The notes beneath the pieces are model-generated. The model was not told the DNA's origin and made no database searches. It worked only from the letters and a program-made list of their open reading frames with translations. This document shows positions 8,073-16,687 of a stretch of 64,000 nucleotides of DNA, one piece after another. The translations under genes and the position numbers were made by a program. Source of the DNA: Paraburkholderia phenazinium (lineage in GTDB: Bacteria; Pseudomonadota; Gammaproteobacteria; Burkholderiales; Burkholderiaceae); NCBI RefSeq assembly GCF_900100735.1, contig NZ_FNCJ01000019.1, forward strand, positions 96,588-160,587. Reading direction: 5' to 3'. Numbering within the stretch: the first letter of the stretch is position 1; each line of letters opens with the position of its first letter.

Positions 8073-8603
8073 CTATGACGGCGCGCACTGCGAGGTGCAC
8101 GCCGTTTTTCTTGAGCTAAGCAGGATTGCTGGAAGACTTCGCTCTAAAGGCGTTTCGCAATGCTCGCTTTGCGTCGTTGTCTCGGCCGCGCGCAGTGCGC
8201 CGGGCAATTCCTTCTCGAGCAATGCCATGATGGCGCGTGTCCTTGATGGAATGGGGCGAGCACATAGCGCATTCAGTTCGAAACCCGGCACGGTGTAGTC
8301 AGGCAGAAGCCGAACCAGGCTTCCGCTGGCGATGGCGTTTGCACAGACCGGTTCCTGCAGCACGCCAATGCCCGCACCCGCGACGAGCAATTCATGGACG
8401 GGGCGCCAATGGTTGACGCTAATCGCGGCGGTGACCCGTGCGGATATCGGCGACTGTTGTGCATCGAGCATTCGCAATACGCCGTCGCCAAACAGACCCA
8501 TGACGCGGATAAATGGATGCGCCACCAGATCGTCAGGTTGGGCCGGCGTACCGTGCCGCTCTAGATAGGCGGGTGCCGCAACCAGCGCGCGGCCCACGTG
8601 TCC
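8073..8603 (-). pseudogene. C-terminal fragment of a LysR-family regulator
   Basis: The reverse strand encodes most of a LysR substrate-binding domain: GRALVAAPAYLERHG, the conserved ELLVAGAGIGVLQE and LVRLLPDYTVPGFELNALC. No DNA-binding domain precedes it: homology ends at ~8603, where the opposite strand becomes an MFS transporter. The gene is therefore truncated at its 5' end by a deletion or rearrangement. The exact C-terminus is unclear because the porin terminator lies in the same bases. Confidence 0.75.
8080..8112 (+). terminator. Intrinsic terminator after porin
   Basis: Stem GGCGCGCAC / GTGCACGCC (one non-Watson-Crick pair) with a 6-base loop is followed by GTTTTTCTT, a good intrinsic terminator for the porin. 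A second hairpin, GTCCGGC / GCCGGAC, lies at 8041-8059 without a T-run. Confidence 0.6.
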
Positions 8604-8605
8604 TG

Positions 8606-9110
8606 ATGGCGGGCTGCCAGGGCATCGCACAAGCTGCCATTACCGATATGAGCACGCCTGAGAACAAGGCGTACAACATGAGCATCATGTCGCTCGCGTT
8701 TAGTGCTGGCGTGATTGTGGGCCCCGTATTAGGCGGCGTTACCTCGGATCGGACCATTGCGCCGGTTTTCAACTATGGCAGGCCGTTTCTGCTCGTCGCG
8801 GCGCTCTCGGCAATCTGTGCGATCTGGACGTGGCGCTCCTACCGGGACACGGCGCTTGCCTCCGGCAAGGCGCGCGTCGATCTCATGCTGCTGCAGACAC
8901 GATTTCACTACACGAGCTCGCAACTCGGTTTGTTCAGTGGGTTGATCGGCGTCTGCTTCGTCCTGGGTCTGCTGGTCGTGGTGCGGCTAATGTTGCGGAT
9001 CTGGAGTGTGGTTGACATCGCGAAGACTGGCCTGCTGATTGCCGGCGTCTGCCAGATACTCTCCACGCTCTTTCCGCAGCAGATCGATCCTGCGATTTCG
9101 GCGCTCGCTG
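8606..9110 (+). pseudogene. MFS transporter fragment
   Basis: The frame from 8606 encodes several helices of a major facilitator transporter: GIAQAAITDMSTPENKA, then SAGVIVGPVLGGVTSD, LLVAALSAICAIW and GLFSGLIGVCFVLGLLVVV. The MFS-like sequence begins abruptly at the LysR fragment (8603-8606) and fades at ~9110, where the bases become the antisense of the beta-lactamase end. Both ends of a ~400-residue transporter are lost, so this is a remnant. The original may have been a drug or sugar efflux protein. Confidence 0.75.
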
Positions 9111-9114
9111 TTCA

Positions 9115-9987
9115 TCATGTTGTGGTCCTGGCCCATTTGACGAAGGCAGTTCCGGCCTCACGCAAGACGGCTTCGCGAGAGTCCATGCTGACGCCCGGCG
9201 CATCGTAATAGGTGGCGACGAGCAGTGGGGCGCGTCCCGGCGGCCGTACCAGCGCATAGTCGTTGGTTTCTTCTTCGACGCTCGTTCCCGGCCGGTCGGC
9301 CGCCAGCCAATCCGCAGGCAAAGCCGCGCGAATCCGGTTGAGACCCGGCTTGGCCGCAATCATCCAGCTTTCCAGTTGCGTACGCGATAGTGGACTCAGA
9401 ACGTCACCTAGGAGAATCCTGTTCGCCAGCTTTACGATTGCTCTCGGACTCGTGGTGTCGCGCACACCGTTGTATTGGTTCGACTCGGGCTCGTACCTGT
9501 CGGAGCGGGTGACGGTATCGCCGAGATCCCGAACAAACTGCGTCAAGCCCGCGGGTCCGCCAGCGCTTTTCATCAACAGGATGGCGGCCGTATTGTCGCT
9601 CACCTCCACGATGGCCTGGCAAAGCGCGCCAACCGACATGACGCCTTGCGAAACATTGGCTTTCGTTACGGGCGAGGTAAAAATCAGGTCTTTCGCGGTA
9701 TAGCGCACGAGGCGAGCGAGGTTCTCTTTGCCGGTATCTACACGGGCGAGTATCTGCGCCGCCAGCAGTCCTTTGAAGGTGCTGCACATCAGAAAGCGCT
9801 CATCGGCGCGATAGCTCAGCGTTCGCCCTGAACCGGTATCGATGGCGAAGACGCCGAGGCGGCCACCGTGCCGGCGCTCGATATCGGCTAGCGGGGAGTC
9901 GGATGCGAAAACAGGGCAGGCAGCGCCCATGCCGAGGAGAAAAGGTAACCCGAGGATCAGGTTTCGCCGGGTGGTGGAGTGGGGCAT
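9115..9987 (-). CDS. Class A beta-lactamase with unusual RPG box
   Basis: A 290-residue serine beta-lactamase that hydrolyses beta-lactams in the periplasm. A twin-arginine-like signal (TTRRNLILG plus hydrophobic core) ends near VFASD. The class A motifs are present: STFK (69-72) preceded by Cys, SDN (130-132), and the omega loop EPESN (E166, N170). The third active-site box, normally KTG/KSG, reads RPG (232-234, in ADRPGTS). Arg for Lys is known in CARB/PSE enzymes, but Pro at the middle position is not one I know. ATG 9987 has AGGA 7 bases upstream. An AraC gene ends 30 bases before it on the same strand, so both may be co-transcribed. Its 3' end abuts the MFS remnant. Confidence 0.93.
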   Translation of the reverse strand: MPHSTTRRNLILGLPFLLGMGAACPVFASDSPLADIERRHGGRLGVFAIDTGSGRTLSYRADERFLMCSTFKGLLAAQILARVDTGKENLARLVRYTAKDLIFTSPVTKANVSQGVMSVGALCQAIVEVSDNTAAILLMKSAGGPAGLTQFVRDLGDTVTRSDRYEPESNQYNGVRDTTSPRAIVKLANRILLGDVLSPLSRTQLESWMIAAKPGLNRIRAALPADWLAADRPGTSVEEETNDYALVRPPGRAPLLVATYYDAPGVSMDSREAVLREAGTAFVKWARTTT

Positions 9988-10016
9988 TGATTTATCCTGT
10001 TTGTTCGGGAGCACGG

Positions 10017-10955
10017 TTATACCCATAAGCGGTACAACCAGAACGACTCATCCTCGGCAAAGCGCTGGGCAAATTCGCCTGGCGTAAAACCGGTGATCTG
10101 TTTGGTTTTGCGGCTCAAATGGGCTTGATCGGCGAAGCCTTCATCAACGGCTAGCCCGGCCCAGTCGAACGCCTGTCCCGCCTCATGGCGCTCTCTTGCA
10201 CGAAAGAACACACCTTCGGACTTGACCAGCGATTGCCACTGCCGCAAGGATCGTCCGCTGTACGCCTGAATGCGGCGCTCCACCTGGCGTGGGCTGAGCG
10301 TACGCCGCCATTCGTGGGCTTGCCAGGCAAGGTGCTCAACCCAATGCCGGCCCGATTGACGCAAGGAGGGCGCGCTCGATTTTCGCCCTTGGAGCACTTG
10401 CCAGAGCGGCGCAAGATGTTGCTCGAGGACGGACAGCGTGGCCGCATCGTCGGGAGCGTCAAGCAGCGCTTCCAACAGAGGCTGCCAGTTTTCGCCGAGC
10501 AAGGCGCGCGCGTCGACGAAGCGATCATGGATGGCCGGCAATTCAATTCCAAATAGCGTCTGCGCGACATCCGCGGTGACACACAACATGTAGCCACGCC
10601 CTGTGGTGGGCGCCCAGCTAGCGGTGGGGCGTGACTGGCTGCCAGAGAACACGACAGGCGCGCCTAAGGACCGCCATTGCGGGCCATTGGCAGTGCGTTC
10701 CGCTAGCCCTACCTCAGCTCCCTTGAACCACGAAAGAGACACCAGTGGCGAGGCCGGAAAATGCGTCAAGCGTTGCGCGCTATCCAGTTGCAGGCTGCGT
10801 GTATCGCGGCTGATGAGCGCCACGAACGCGCCTTGCAGCGCTGCCGGCGCGAGGTGAAGTCGCGTGTGCACTGTCTTCTCTGCCGGCGAGACGCGGGGGG
10901 CACGTGTCAGCGGATCGGGGCAGAGCGGCAGGGTCGATGGAGTATCGAGCATCAT
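10017..10955 (-). CDS. AraC-family transcriptional regulator
   Basis: A 312-residue protein. The C-terminal ~100 residues hold the two-helix-turn-helix AraC/XylS domain (SPRQVERRIQAYSGRSLRQW, then AGLAVDEGFADQAHLSRKTK and GFTPGEFAQRF). The N-terminal ~200 residues are an effector domain of unknown ligand. It lies immediately upstream of the beta-lactamase on the same strand and is divergent from the P450 gene, so either could be its target. Burkholderia class A enzymes are usually controlled by a LysR (PenR), so an AraC here is unusual. Two adjacent ATGs (10955, 10952) are possible starts. Confidence 0.88.
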   Translation of the reverse strand: MMLDTPSTLPLCPDPLTRAPRVSPAEKTVHTRLHLAPAALQGAFVALISRDTRSLQLDSAQRLTHFPASPLVSLSWFKGAEVGLAERTANGPQWRSLGAPVVFSGSQSRPTASWAPTTGRGYMLCVTADVAQTLFGIELPAIHDRFVDARALLGENWQPLLEALLDAPDDAATLSVLEQHLAPLWQVLQGRKSSAPSLRQSGRHWVEHLAWQAHEWRRTLSPRQVERRIQAYSGRSLRQWQSLVKSEGVFFRARERHEAGQAFDWAGLAVDEGFADQAHLSRKTKQITGFTPGEFAQRFAEDESFWLYRLWV

Positions 10956-11058
10956 GACGACGGAGTGTAAGCAAACCAGGCACGGGTGTCACGCCGGACA
11001 CCGCAAACCGCCGGCGATGTCGTTTGCGTTCAAGACGCGCCCGCTCCAGAGACGAACA

Positions 11059-12504
11059 ATGTGTGCCATGAATACACCCTCTACACCCCAATGCCCTTTC
11101 CACGCGCAACCGTCGTCTGCGCCGCCGGTTTGCCATCCTCCTGGTGTCTGGCCGCCGGGGCCGCCAGCCGGCCTGACGGGTTGGGGCTTGCTCAGGCGCA
11201 TGTCGAACGACTTGCTGGGCACGCTTGGCGCCTGGCAACAGCGCTTCGGCGATGTGGTGCATCTGCGCATCTGGCCGGAACATCAGATCGTGGTCGCCGA
11301 TCCGCAACTTGCGCGGGACTTGCTGGTCACACACCATGAAGCGTTGATTCGCTGGGAACGCGGGATGCGCGTTTTCTCCGGTCTGCAGGGGCAGAGCGTA
11401 TTCGTCTCCGAGGGCGAGGCATGGCGTGGCAAGCGGCATGCCCTGTTGCCGAATTTCTCGCGCAAAACAGTTGAATCCTTCGTGCCGTCGATGGTCGCGG
11501 CCGTCGAGCAGGCGCTCGCGCGTTGGCCGCAAACCGATCGGCGCTGGCCGATCGAGAGTGCGCTGACTTCGGTGACCATGGACGTGATCCTGCGCATGAT
11601 GTTCTCGACTGCGCCAGGCGATGATGCCCGTACAGCCGAGCAAGCGGTCCACACGGTGATGGTTGCGGCGAATGCCGAGTTCTATTGGCCGGCAAGCGCA
11701 CCCGACTGGGCGCCCTGGAAGCGCGCGAAGCGCATGGCGCTGGCGACGCTAAAGGACATAGTGAGCCGCCATTTGCAGGACCGTGTGCGCAAGCCGCGTG
11801 ACGCCTGGCCGGAGGATTTGTTGTCGAGCCTGCTGCGGATGCATTTCGACGATCCGGCGGCGTGGCCGTTGCAAGCGGTGCACGACGAATGCATGACGAC
11901 GTTCCTCGCGGGTCATGAAACCGCCGCGGCGGCGTTGACCTGGTGGGCGTGGTGCATGGCCGATAGTCCCAAGGTACAGACCGCTGCGCGCGAGGAAGTT
12001 CGCAAGGTTTTCGCGGGCCGCGCGCCGACAATGGATGTCCTGCCATCGCTGCGTTATCTGACGCAGACGCTTCAGGAAACGCTGCGTCTTTACCCCGGCG
12101 CGCCGGTGCTCAACAGCCGTCGCTTGCTTAAACCCATCACCTTGGGCGCCTGGCAGTTTCCCGCGCGAACCATGTTCATGGTGCCGGTTCAACTGATGCA
12201 CCATGATTCACGCTGGTTCCCCGAGCCAAAGGCATTCCGGCCCGAGCGTTTCGCGTCCGGAGCGCCGGAGATTCCACGCGGCGCTTATCTGCCTTTCGGA
12301 GCGGGCCCACGCGTTTGCCTGGGGCAGCACCTCGCCATGACCGAACTGACCGTTGTCGCGGCCATGCTCTTGCAACGCTTTCAATTGTCAGTGCCGGATG
12401 GCATGACGGCGCCTCAGCCGGTGTTTCACGTCTCGCTTAGACCAAGCCGTCCTCTATCCCTGCAACTCGCCCCAGCACCACAGGCCGCAGCGATCTCAAC
12501 CTGA
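11059..12504 (+). CDS. Cytochrome P450
   Basis: A ~481-residue haem-thiolate monooxygenase. The I-helix oxygen-activation motif AGHETAA (residues ~284-290), the K-helix ETLR (~340-343), the PERF segment and the haem loop PFGAGPRVCLGQ with Cys ~420 are all intact. No transmembrane anchor or fused reductase is present, so separate redox partners are needed; none is encoded nearby. ATG 11059 (or 11068) is chosen because upstream in-frame codons overlap the divergent AraC promoter. The substrate is not predictable; the convergent neighbour resembles the alkane-oxidation accessory proteins PraA/PraB, which hints at hydrophobic substrates. Confidence 0.92.
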   Translation: MCAMNTPSTPQCPFHAQPSSAPPVCHPPGVWPPGPPAGLTGWGLLRRMSNDLLGTLGAWQQRFGDVVHLRIWPEHQIVVADPQLARDLLVTHHEALIRWERGMRVFSGLQGQSVFVSEGEAWRGKRHALLPNFSRKTVESFVPSMVAAVEQALARWPQTDRRWPIESALTSVTMDVILRMMFSTAPGDDARTAEQAVHTVMVAANAEFYWPASAPDWAPWKRAKRMALATLKDIVSRHLQDRVRKPRDAWPEDLLSSLLRMHFDDPAAWPLQAVHDECMTTFLAGHETAAAALTWWAWCMADSPKVQTAAREEVRKVFAGRAPTMDVLPSLRYLTQTLQETLRLYPGAPVLNSRRLLKPITLGAWQFPARTMFMVPVQLMHHDSRWFPEPKAFRPERFASGAPEIPRGAYLPFGAGPRVCLGQHLAMTELTVVAAMLLQRFQLSVPDGMTAPQPVFHVSLRPSRPLSLQLAPAPQAAAIST

Positions 12505-12531
12505 GCTTCGCCGCAGAACGCGGCGAAGCTC
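12503..12531. terminator. Perfect hairpin between convergent genes
   Basis: A 12-bp perfect stem (GAGCTTCGCCGC / GCGGCGAAGCTC) with a 5-base loop sits between the P450 stop and the convergent secreted-protein gene. It has no clear T-run on either side, but its strength and position suggest a bidirectional terminator. Confidence 0.5.
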
Positions 12532-12540
12532 GTACGGCGC

Positions 12541-13023
12541 TTACTGCGAAACCGTAAACGCCGGGTTCGGGCTAACTGAGAGGCTATTGACCGTGCAACT
12601 GCCGGCTAGCGGCTGATCGCTTGCGCTCAGCGTATTGGTTTCGTTGCTCCAGCTACCGTTGATGGTCGAGGGACCGCAACCCACACCCAGTACGCTAAAC
12701 CCGACGTTCGCCACGTTGCCAGTCGTGGTGCTGGTGGCGACGAGTTTCCACGGCAAACCGGTGATCTGCGGTACACCGCACAAGCCACCGCCGGTGAGCG
12801 CAACCGAATTGATCTGGGCGTACGTGCCGTCCTTGCTGACCACGCCGCTAAGCGTGATGCCGCAGCTGACGTTGGGGGCGATCGGCGTGCTGACGTTGAT
12901 CGTGCCCGGCGCACTGAAGGAAGATCCCGCCGGTCCGATCGTGGCGGCTGAGACGATGGGTGAGAGGGCGGCACAAATGAGAGCGACAGCACCACCGCGA
13001 GCGAACGTCTTGATGAGCTTCAT
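12541..13023 (-). CDS. Secreted PraA/PraB-like protein
   Basis: A 160-residue exported protein. The signal peptide (MKLIKTFARGGAVALIC, cleaved near VSAATIG) is followed by a Gly/Ser/Thr-rich beta domain with four conserved Cys (VSCGITLSG, GGLCGVPQ, GVGCGPST, AGSCTVNS). The pattern resembles PraA/PraB alkane-oxidation activator proteins of Pseudomonas, extracellular proteins linked to growth on alkanes and to surface properties; this rests on recall and not on alignment. ATG 13023 has GGAAGG upstream and starts exactly at the signal peptide. It is monocistronic and convergent with the P450 gene. Confidence 0.75.
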   Translation of the reverse strand: MKLIKTFARGGAVALICAALSPIVSAATIGPAGSSFSAPGTINVSTPIAPNVSCGITLSGVVSKDGTYAQINSVALTGGGLCGVPQITGLPWKLVATSTTTGNVANVGFSVLGVGCGPSTINGSWSNETNTLSASDQPLAGSCTVNSLSVSPNPAFTVSQ

Positions 13024-13238
13024 GATTTGCCTTCCATGGTTAAATGGCAACGAAGTTGCCGAATGTAGGCGCCAAGCAGTGGTGTTCAGGAACACCGTTG
13101 CCTCGCCTGTTGACGAACCGAACTGCCTCTATCCGTGCAGCCTGTGCAACGTGATACACGCGGCCGCACGGCGTCATTCGTCATCCTGAAGATCGGGTAG
13201 ACCTTCAGGACAGACGAACCGCATGCTTGATGCGAGGG

Positions 13239-14897
13239 CTATTGCACGAATGCGCCGATTGAGAGGTACGGATTGACGACGCCAGCCTGGGTCGGTGTCG
13301 TCGACGGTGTATTGACGCCGTTCATCAACAATCCGTACACCGGCCCCACCTGAACCATCACGCCGGTATCGCCGGCCTTATAGATCGATGTGCTGCCCGA
13401 CATCAGCGGTCGCGCTGCAGTGACGTTGACGAGACCGGGTTTCGACTGCGTATAGTCGAAGTTGAAGTCACTCGAATCCACGGTCTTGAATGGGTTGATC
13501 AATTTCCCCACCGAGCCTTGAAACAAGGTCGAGGTGTAGTTCACGCTAGGCGCAAACGACGCGCTGCCATCAATACAGGCGCCTGCGGAGGCATAGGCGC
13601 TCGTGTACTGGCCGTTGATCACCACCGTGCCTTGCACCGCGTTGGCATATGTGACCGCGCCGCAGGCAGAGGCGCTGTTGGCCCCGATGTAGCCGCCGCT
13701 CAAGGCGCCCGATGCCAGTTGTGTGGCGGGTGCAAGCAGGGAAATGCCGATCTGGTCGTCCAGCACGGAAGCGAACGGGTTGGTCCCACTGGTGGAGGCA
13801 TATCCGACGCGAATGATGACCGGCACCAGTTGGCCATTGACGTTGCCGACGATCATCACGCCGTGAGCATTGTTGGTGCCGCCGACCAGCTGGGTGATCG
13901 ACTGGCCGACCGCGGGAAAGTATTGCTGTCCGCTTGGCGGCTTGCTGACGAACACATTGTCCGGCGTGCCGTCCGCATTGGTTCGCAGCGTCCACGGCGC
14001 ACCCGTGGACTTGCACGAGTAGGTGGAGCTGTCAGGCACGCACGAGCCGTCGGCATTGAAGGTTTCCGAGGCCTGGATCGCGTCGGGCTGCCAACCGATA
14101 TTGCTGCCCGTGGTCACGACGGGCGCCCCGGTCTGGAAGCTGGTGCCTTCGGGCGTCATGCGGAATCCCAGCTCGTTGTATGTGCCCGCCACCTGCGAGA
14201 AGTCGGTGACGGTCTGGCTGAAGCCGAGGAACGGGTACGAATCGAACGTGCGCGCGGGCACCCCGCCGATGGTGTATCCGGGGAACAGTTGAACGCCATT
14301 GAACTGGATGGAGGACCCCGGAATGCCGCCCCCGATGATGCCCTGGCCGACGAACAGCATAGGCGGATCCTGCGGGTTGACGGTGATCGAATAGGTGCCG
14401 TCCGAGGTTGCGCCGTTTTCCAGCAAGATGGCGCAGCGATTCTGCTCCGCAGTCGGCAAGCCATAGGGCGTGGTGACGTTGCCGCTCGAGTCGGTCACCT
14501 GGTACTGGTTGGGATGCACGTACGAACCGGTAATGGTCAGGCCCGCTCGCGACTGGTTGATCTGCCCGGACGAGGTGGGCACGAACGATTCGACAAAGGT
14601 CATCTGATACTGCATCTTGGTCGAGTCGAACTGCATCTTGATGTATTCACCGCTTCCAGAGCCACCCGAGTAGGTCGTCGAGTAGTCGAGGGACTCGGGA
14701 CAGAGCTGCTTGACAACGACCGGTGTGGAAGAGGGCGCGCCCTGTGGCGTACAGGTGCTTCCGGTACATTGGGTGACGGAGATAGGACCCGGCGCGCCGG
14801 GTGAGCTGCCGTTGCACGCTGCCAGTAGTAAAGGAAATGCGAGTGCACTAATGATGAAAACTGCAAAGCCTCGCCTGCTTTCTCGATGCGCCATCAT
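13239..14897 (-). CDS. DUF2957-type lipoprotein
   Basis: A 552-residue predicted lipoprotein. A signal peptide ends in the lipobox LLLAAC, so Cys is lipidated and the protein is anchored in the envelope. The mature part is Ser/Thr/Gly-rich, low in charge, with several Cys (QCTGSTC, GSCVPDS, SACGAV, GACIDG) and a repetitive beta-like texture. It matches my recollection of the DUF2957 family, which is largely confined to Burkholderia and relatives and has no known function. GGAG precedes the double ATG (14897/14894). A PraA/PraB-like secreted protein follows in the same direction after 215 bases. Confidence 0.83.
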   Translation of the reverse strand: MMAHRESRRGFAVFIISALAFPLLLAACNGSSPGAPGPISVTQCTGSTCTPQGAPSSTPVVVKQLCPESLDYSTTYSGGSGSGEYIKMQFDSTKMQYQMTFVESFVPTSSGQINQSRAGLTITGSYVHPNQYQVTDSSGNVTTPYGLPTAEQNRCAILLENGATSDGTYSITVNPQDPPMLFVGQGIIGGGIPGSSIQFNGVQLFPGYTIGGVPARTFDSYPFLGFSQTVTDFSQVAGTYNELGFRMTPEGTSFQTGAPVVTTGSNIGWQPDAIQASETFNADGSCVPDSSTYSCKSTGAPWTLRTNADGTPDNVFVSKPPSGQQYFPAVGQSITQLVGGTNNAHGVMIVGNVNGQLVPVIIRVGYASTSGTNPFASVLDDQIGISLLAPATQLASGALSGGYIGANSASACGAVTYANAVQGTVVINGQYTSAYASAGACIDGSASFAPSVNYTSTLFQGSVGKLINPFKTVDSSDFNFDYTQSKPGLVNVTAARPLMSGSTSIYKAGDTGVMVQVGPVYGLLMNGVNTPSTTPTQAGVVNPYLSIGAFVQ

Positions 14898-15450
14898 TTG
14901 TCTCCGTGGCCATGTTTTTATTAAAAGTCAAAACAACATCTATTCATCCGGCATTCATGTGCCGGTTGATGTACTCCCTGCGGACAAACGTATCCACCCT
15001 TATGCGTAACGCGAGCCGCCGCGCTTAAACAGGAGAACGTTTCATGCGAATAATGCGAATTGCATCGGAAAGAAACTGAACTTCGCAATATGCTTTGCGC
15101 ATTGCGAGTTGCCAATGCAGTCGTTTTCCTCGATAGACAGTGATGTCGTGGTGCATTGCACTCGCTGGCCGGATATTCAGATAATTTGTGGGCATACACT
15201 AGCCCCACGGGCCCTGCGTGTACATAGAGTCTTTGATCCAAACAGGCGGCTGTGGCTAGCGGCGCTTAAGCTCGCCGGTCGGCTGCGATTTAAAACGCTC
15301 GCATGAATTGTCTTAATTCGCCAGAATGCAGTTTTACCGGATGACACGATGCAATTGACGTATTCTGCTCTCCGGGGTTGACGATATTCATAATCAACCG
15401 TATGCCTAATAGAATGATTTCCGATTTTGGTCGCTGATATGGGAGCTGGC
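14898..15450. other. 553-bp intergenic region between divergent genes
   Basis: No gene is supported. The region is less GC-rich than its neighbours and should hold the promoters of both flanking genes. It contains a short hairpin CCGGCA / TGCCGG (14948-14965) and an inverted repeat CGCAAT / ATTGCG at about 15086-15107, either of which could be regulatory. No clear promoter elements were assigned. Confidence 0.4.
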
Positions 15451-16329
15451 ATGCAGTCCTTGCGCAAGGCGGAAAAATCTACTGCGAAATCGCTATGGAG
15501 TTTCGCGGGATGGGTAATATGCGGAGGCGTCACGATTGCGGTGACCTTGGCATTGATGGGCCACTGGCCGCTGTTCGCAGCGGCGCGCACGATGCCTGTT
15601 GCAATGCATGCGACGACGCAGGTTCCGGACGTGCTCACACCGGGCGGCGTGAGCGCGGCACAGAGGCCAACCGTTGAGCCGGCTGCCTTTGCACACCCGG
15701 GTATCGACGTGCTCGCGCGACTCGAATCCGCAGCACGCAGCAGTACTGCCGCGCAGTCGGGACCGAACACCAGCGAGACGCTGACCGAAGCGCTGCAACG
15801 TGCGCTCTCATATCCGGATTTCAGTGCGCTTGCCGCGCGCAGCGACCCGGAAGGTCTGGTTGAAGCTGCGGCTTGGGCCGATGCTTGCGAGCGTGGCGCG
15901 TTGTCCGCTCAGGACGAAGGCTTGCGTTGCGGCGATGTGAAACTGCACGGCGCAAGCTATGCCGACGACCTGCTAAAGAAGGCCGCCGACGCAGGTCAGC
16001 CCGCAGCCGTTCTGGCGCTAGCGGACCGCTATCCGGACCAGTGGCTGGAGATTCCGTTGCCAAGCGGCGAGATGCTGGGCGACCGCGTATTTACCCTTGC
16101 CGCTCACGCGTACCCCGCCGCACTGGCCATGCTGAGCCAACTGTGCTCCGCCCCCGAGGTATGCGCCAACGGACTGCTGACGCGAAACGTACTGGCGCTG
16201 CTGCAATTGGGCATGTCTGAGACCGGTACGTCCGACGCTGGCCAATATCTGACCGGCACGGAGAGCGAGCAGCGCGCGGCAACCGATCGGGCAGCCCAAC
16301 TTCGAGCAGCGTTGCACTGGCCGTCTTGA
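15451..16329 (+). CDS. Membrane-anchored protein of unknown function
   Basis: A ~292-residue protein I do not recognise. One N-terminal membrane helix (FAGWVICGGVTIAVTLALMG, residues ~18-37) is followed by a periplasmic part. From ~residue 95 it is helical and Ala/Leu-rich with TPR/Sel1-like features (ALSYPDFSALAARSDPEG, DAGQPAAVLALADRYPD), including paired Cys (ADACERG, GLRCGD, LCSAPEVCANG). ATG 15451 is chosen because GGGAG stands 5 bases upstream; an earlier ATG at 15439 is also in frame. A terminator follows. Similar proteins in Burkholderiales are usually labelled hypothetical. Confidence 0.8.
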   Translation: MQSLRKAEKSTAKSLWSFAGWVICGGVTIAVTLALMGHWPLFAAARTMPVAMHATTQVPDVLTPGGVSAAQRPTVEPAAFAHPGIDVLARLESAARSSTAAQSGPNTSETLTEALQRALSYPDFSALAARSDPEGLVEAAAWADACERGALSAQDEGLRCGDVKLHGASYADDLLKKAADAGQPAAVLALADRYPDQWLEIPLPSGEMLGDRVFTLAAHAYPAALAMLSQLCSAPEVCANGLLTRNVLALLQLGMSETGTSDAGQYLTGTESEQRAATDRAAQLRAALHWPS

Positions 16330-16379
16330 CGGCGAAGCGCCGGATGGGCGGTGGGCGTCCGACCGGGTCAGGCGCTTGT

Positions 16380-16661
16380 CTACCGAAGCCCCGATTGCCT
16401 TTCCGGCTTTCGGGGCTTCCTCTTTATTGAGGCGTCGACCTGAGTGTCCTGCGCTGCGCCGCCATTACCCTCAAGAACTGCCGCGCGTTGCCGATATTGC
16501 GTGAAGAGCGCGTTCGGATTGAATGTCCCGCTGTCCCGGCCGGGCAGGGGTAGGGCTGGCCAGTCCGTAAAAGATGGCATCTTGTCAGCCGCATTCAAAG
16601 TGTCCAGATGGCGGGATGCGCCATCCTTGTCATGGCTGGGAAGACTGGTTGTGATATTCAA
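16380..16661 (-). CDS. Possible small hypothetical protein
   Basis: A 93-codon reading frame with a TTG start preceded by GAAGGTGAC. The product is hydrophilic with no signal or motif (contains MPSFTDWPALPLPGRDSG and FNPNALFTQYRQRAAV). Residue composition looks protein-like and does not resemble antisense translation, but its last codons lie within the terminator hairpin of the convergent gene. Weakly supported. Confidence 0.3.
   Translation of the reverse strand: MNITTSLPSHDKDGASRHLDTLNAADKMPSFTDWPALPLPGRDSGTFNPNALFTQYRQRAAVLEGNGGAAQDTQVDASIKRKPRKPERQSGLR
16385..16425 (+). terminator. Intrinsic terminator after the 15451 gene
   Basis: A 9-bp perfect stem GAAGCCCCG (16385-16393) / CGGGGCTTC (16411-16419) is followed by a T-rich CTCTTT. 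Confidence 0.6.
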
Positions 16662-16687
16662 GTCACCTTCGTACGACGGGGGGTACC

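Noticed and set aside
13518..14804. 428-codon plus-strand frame across the DUF2957 gene
   Set aside because: Antisense shadow with Arg/Gly/His-rich composition; the minus strand has a lipobox, ribosome site and family features.
15447..15465. Sigma-54-like TGGCAT...TTGC element
   Set aside because: The spacing is 7 and not 5 bases between boxes and it overlaps the start codon of the 15451 gene.
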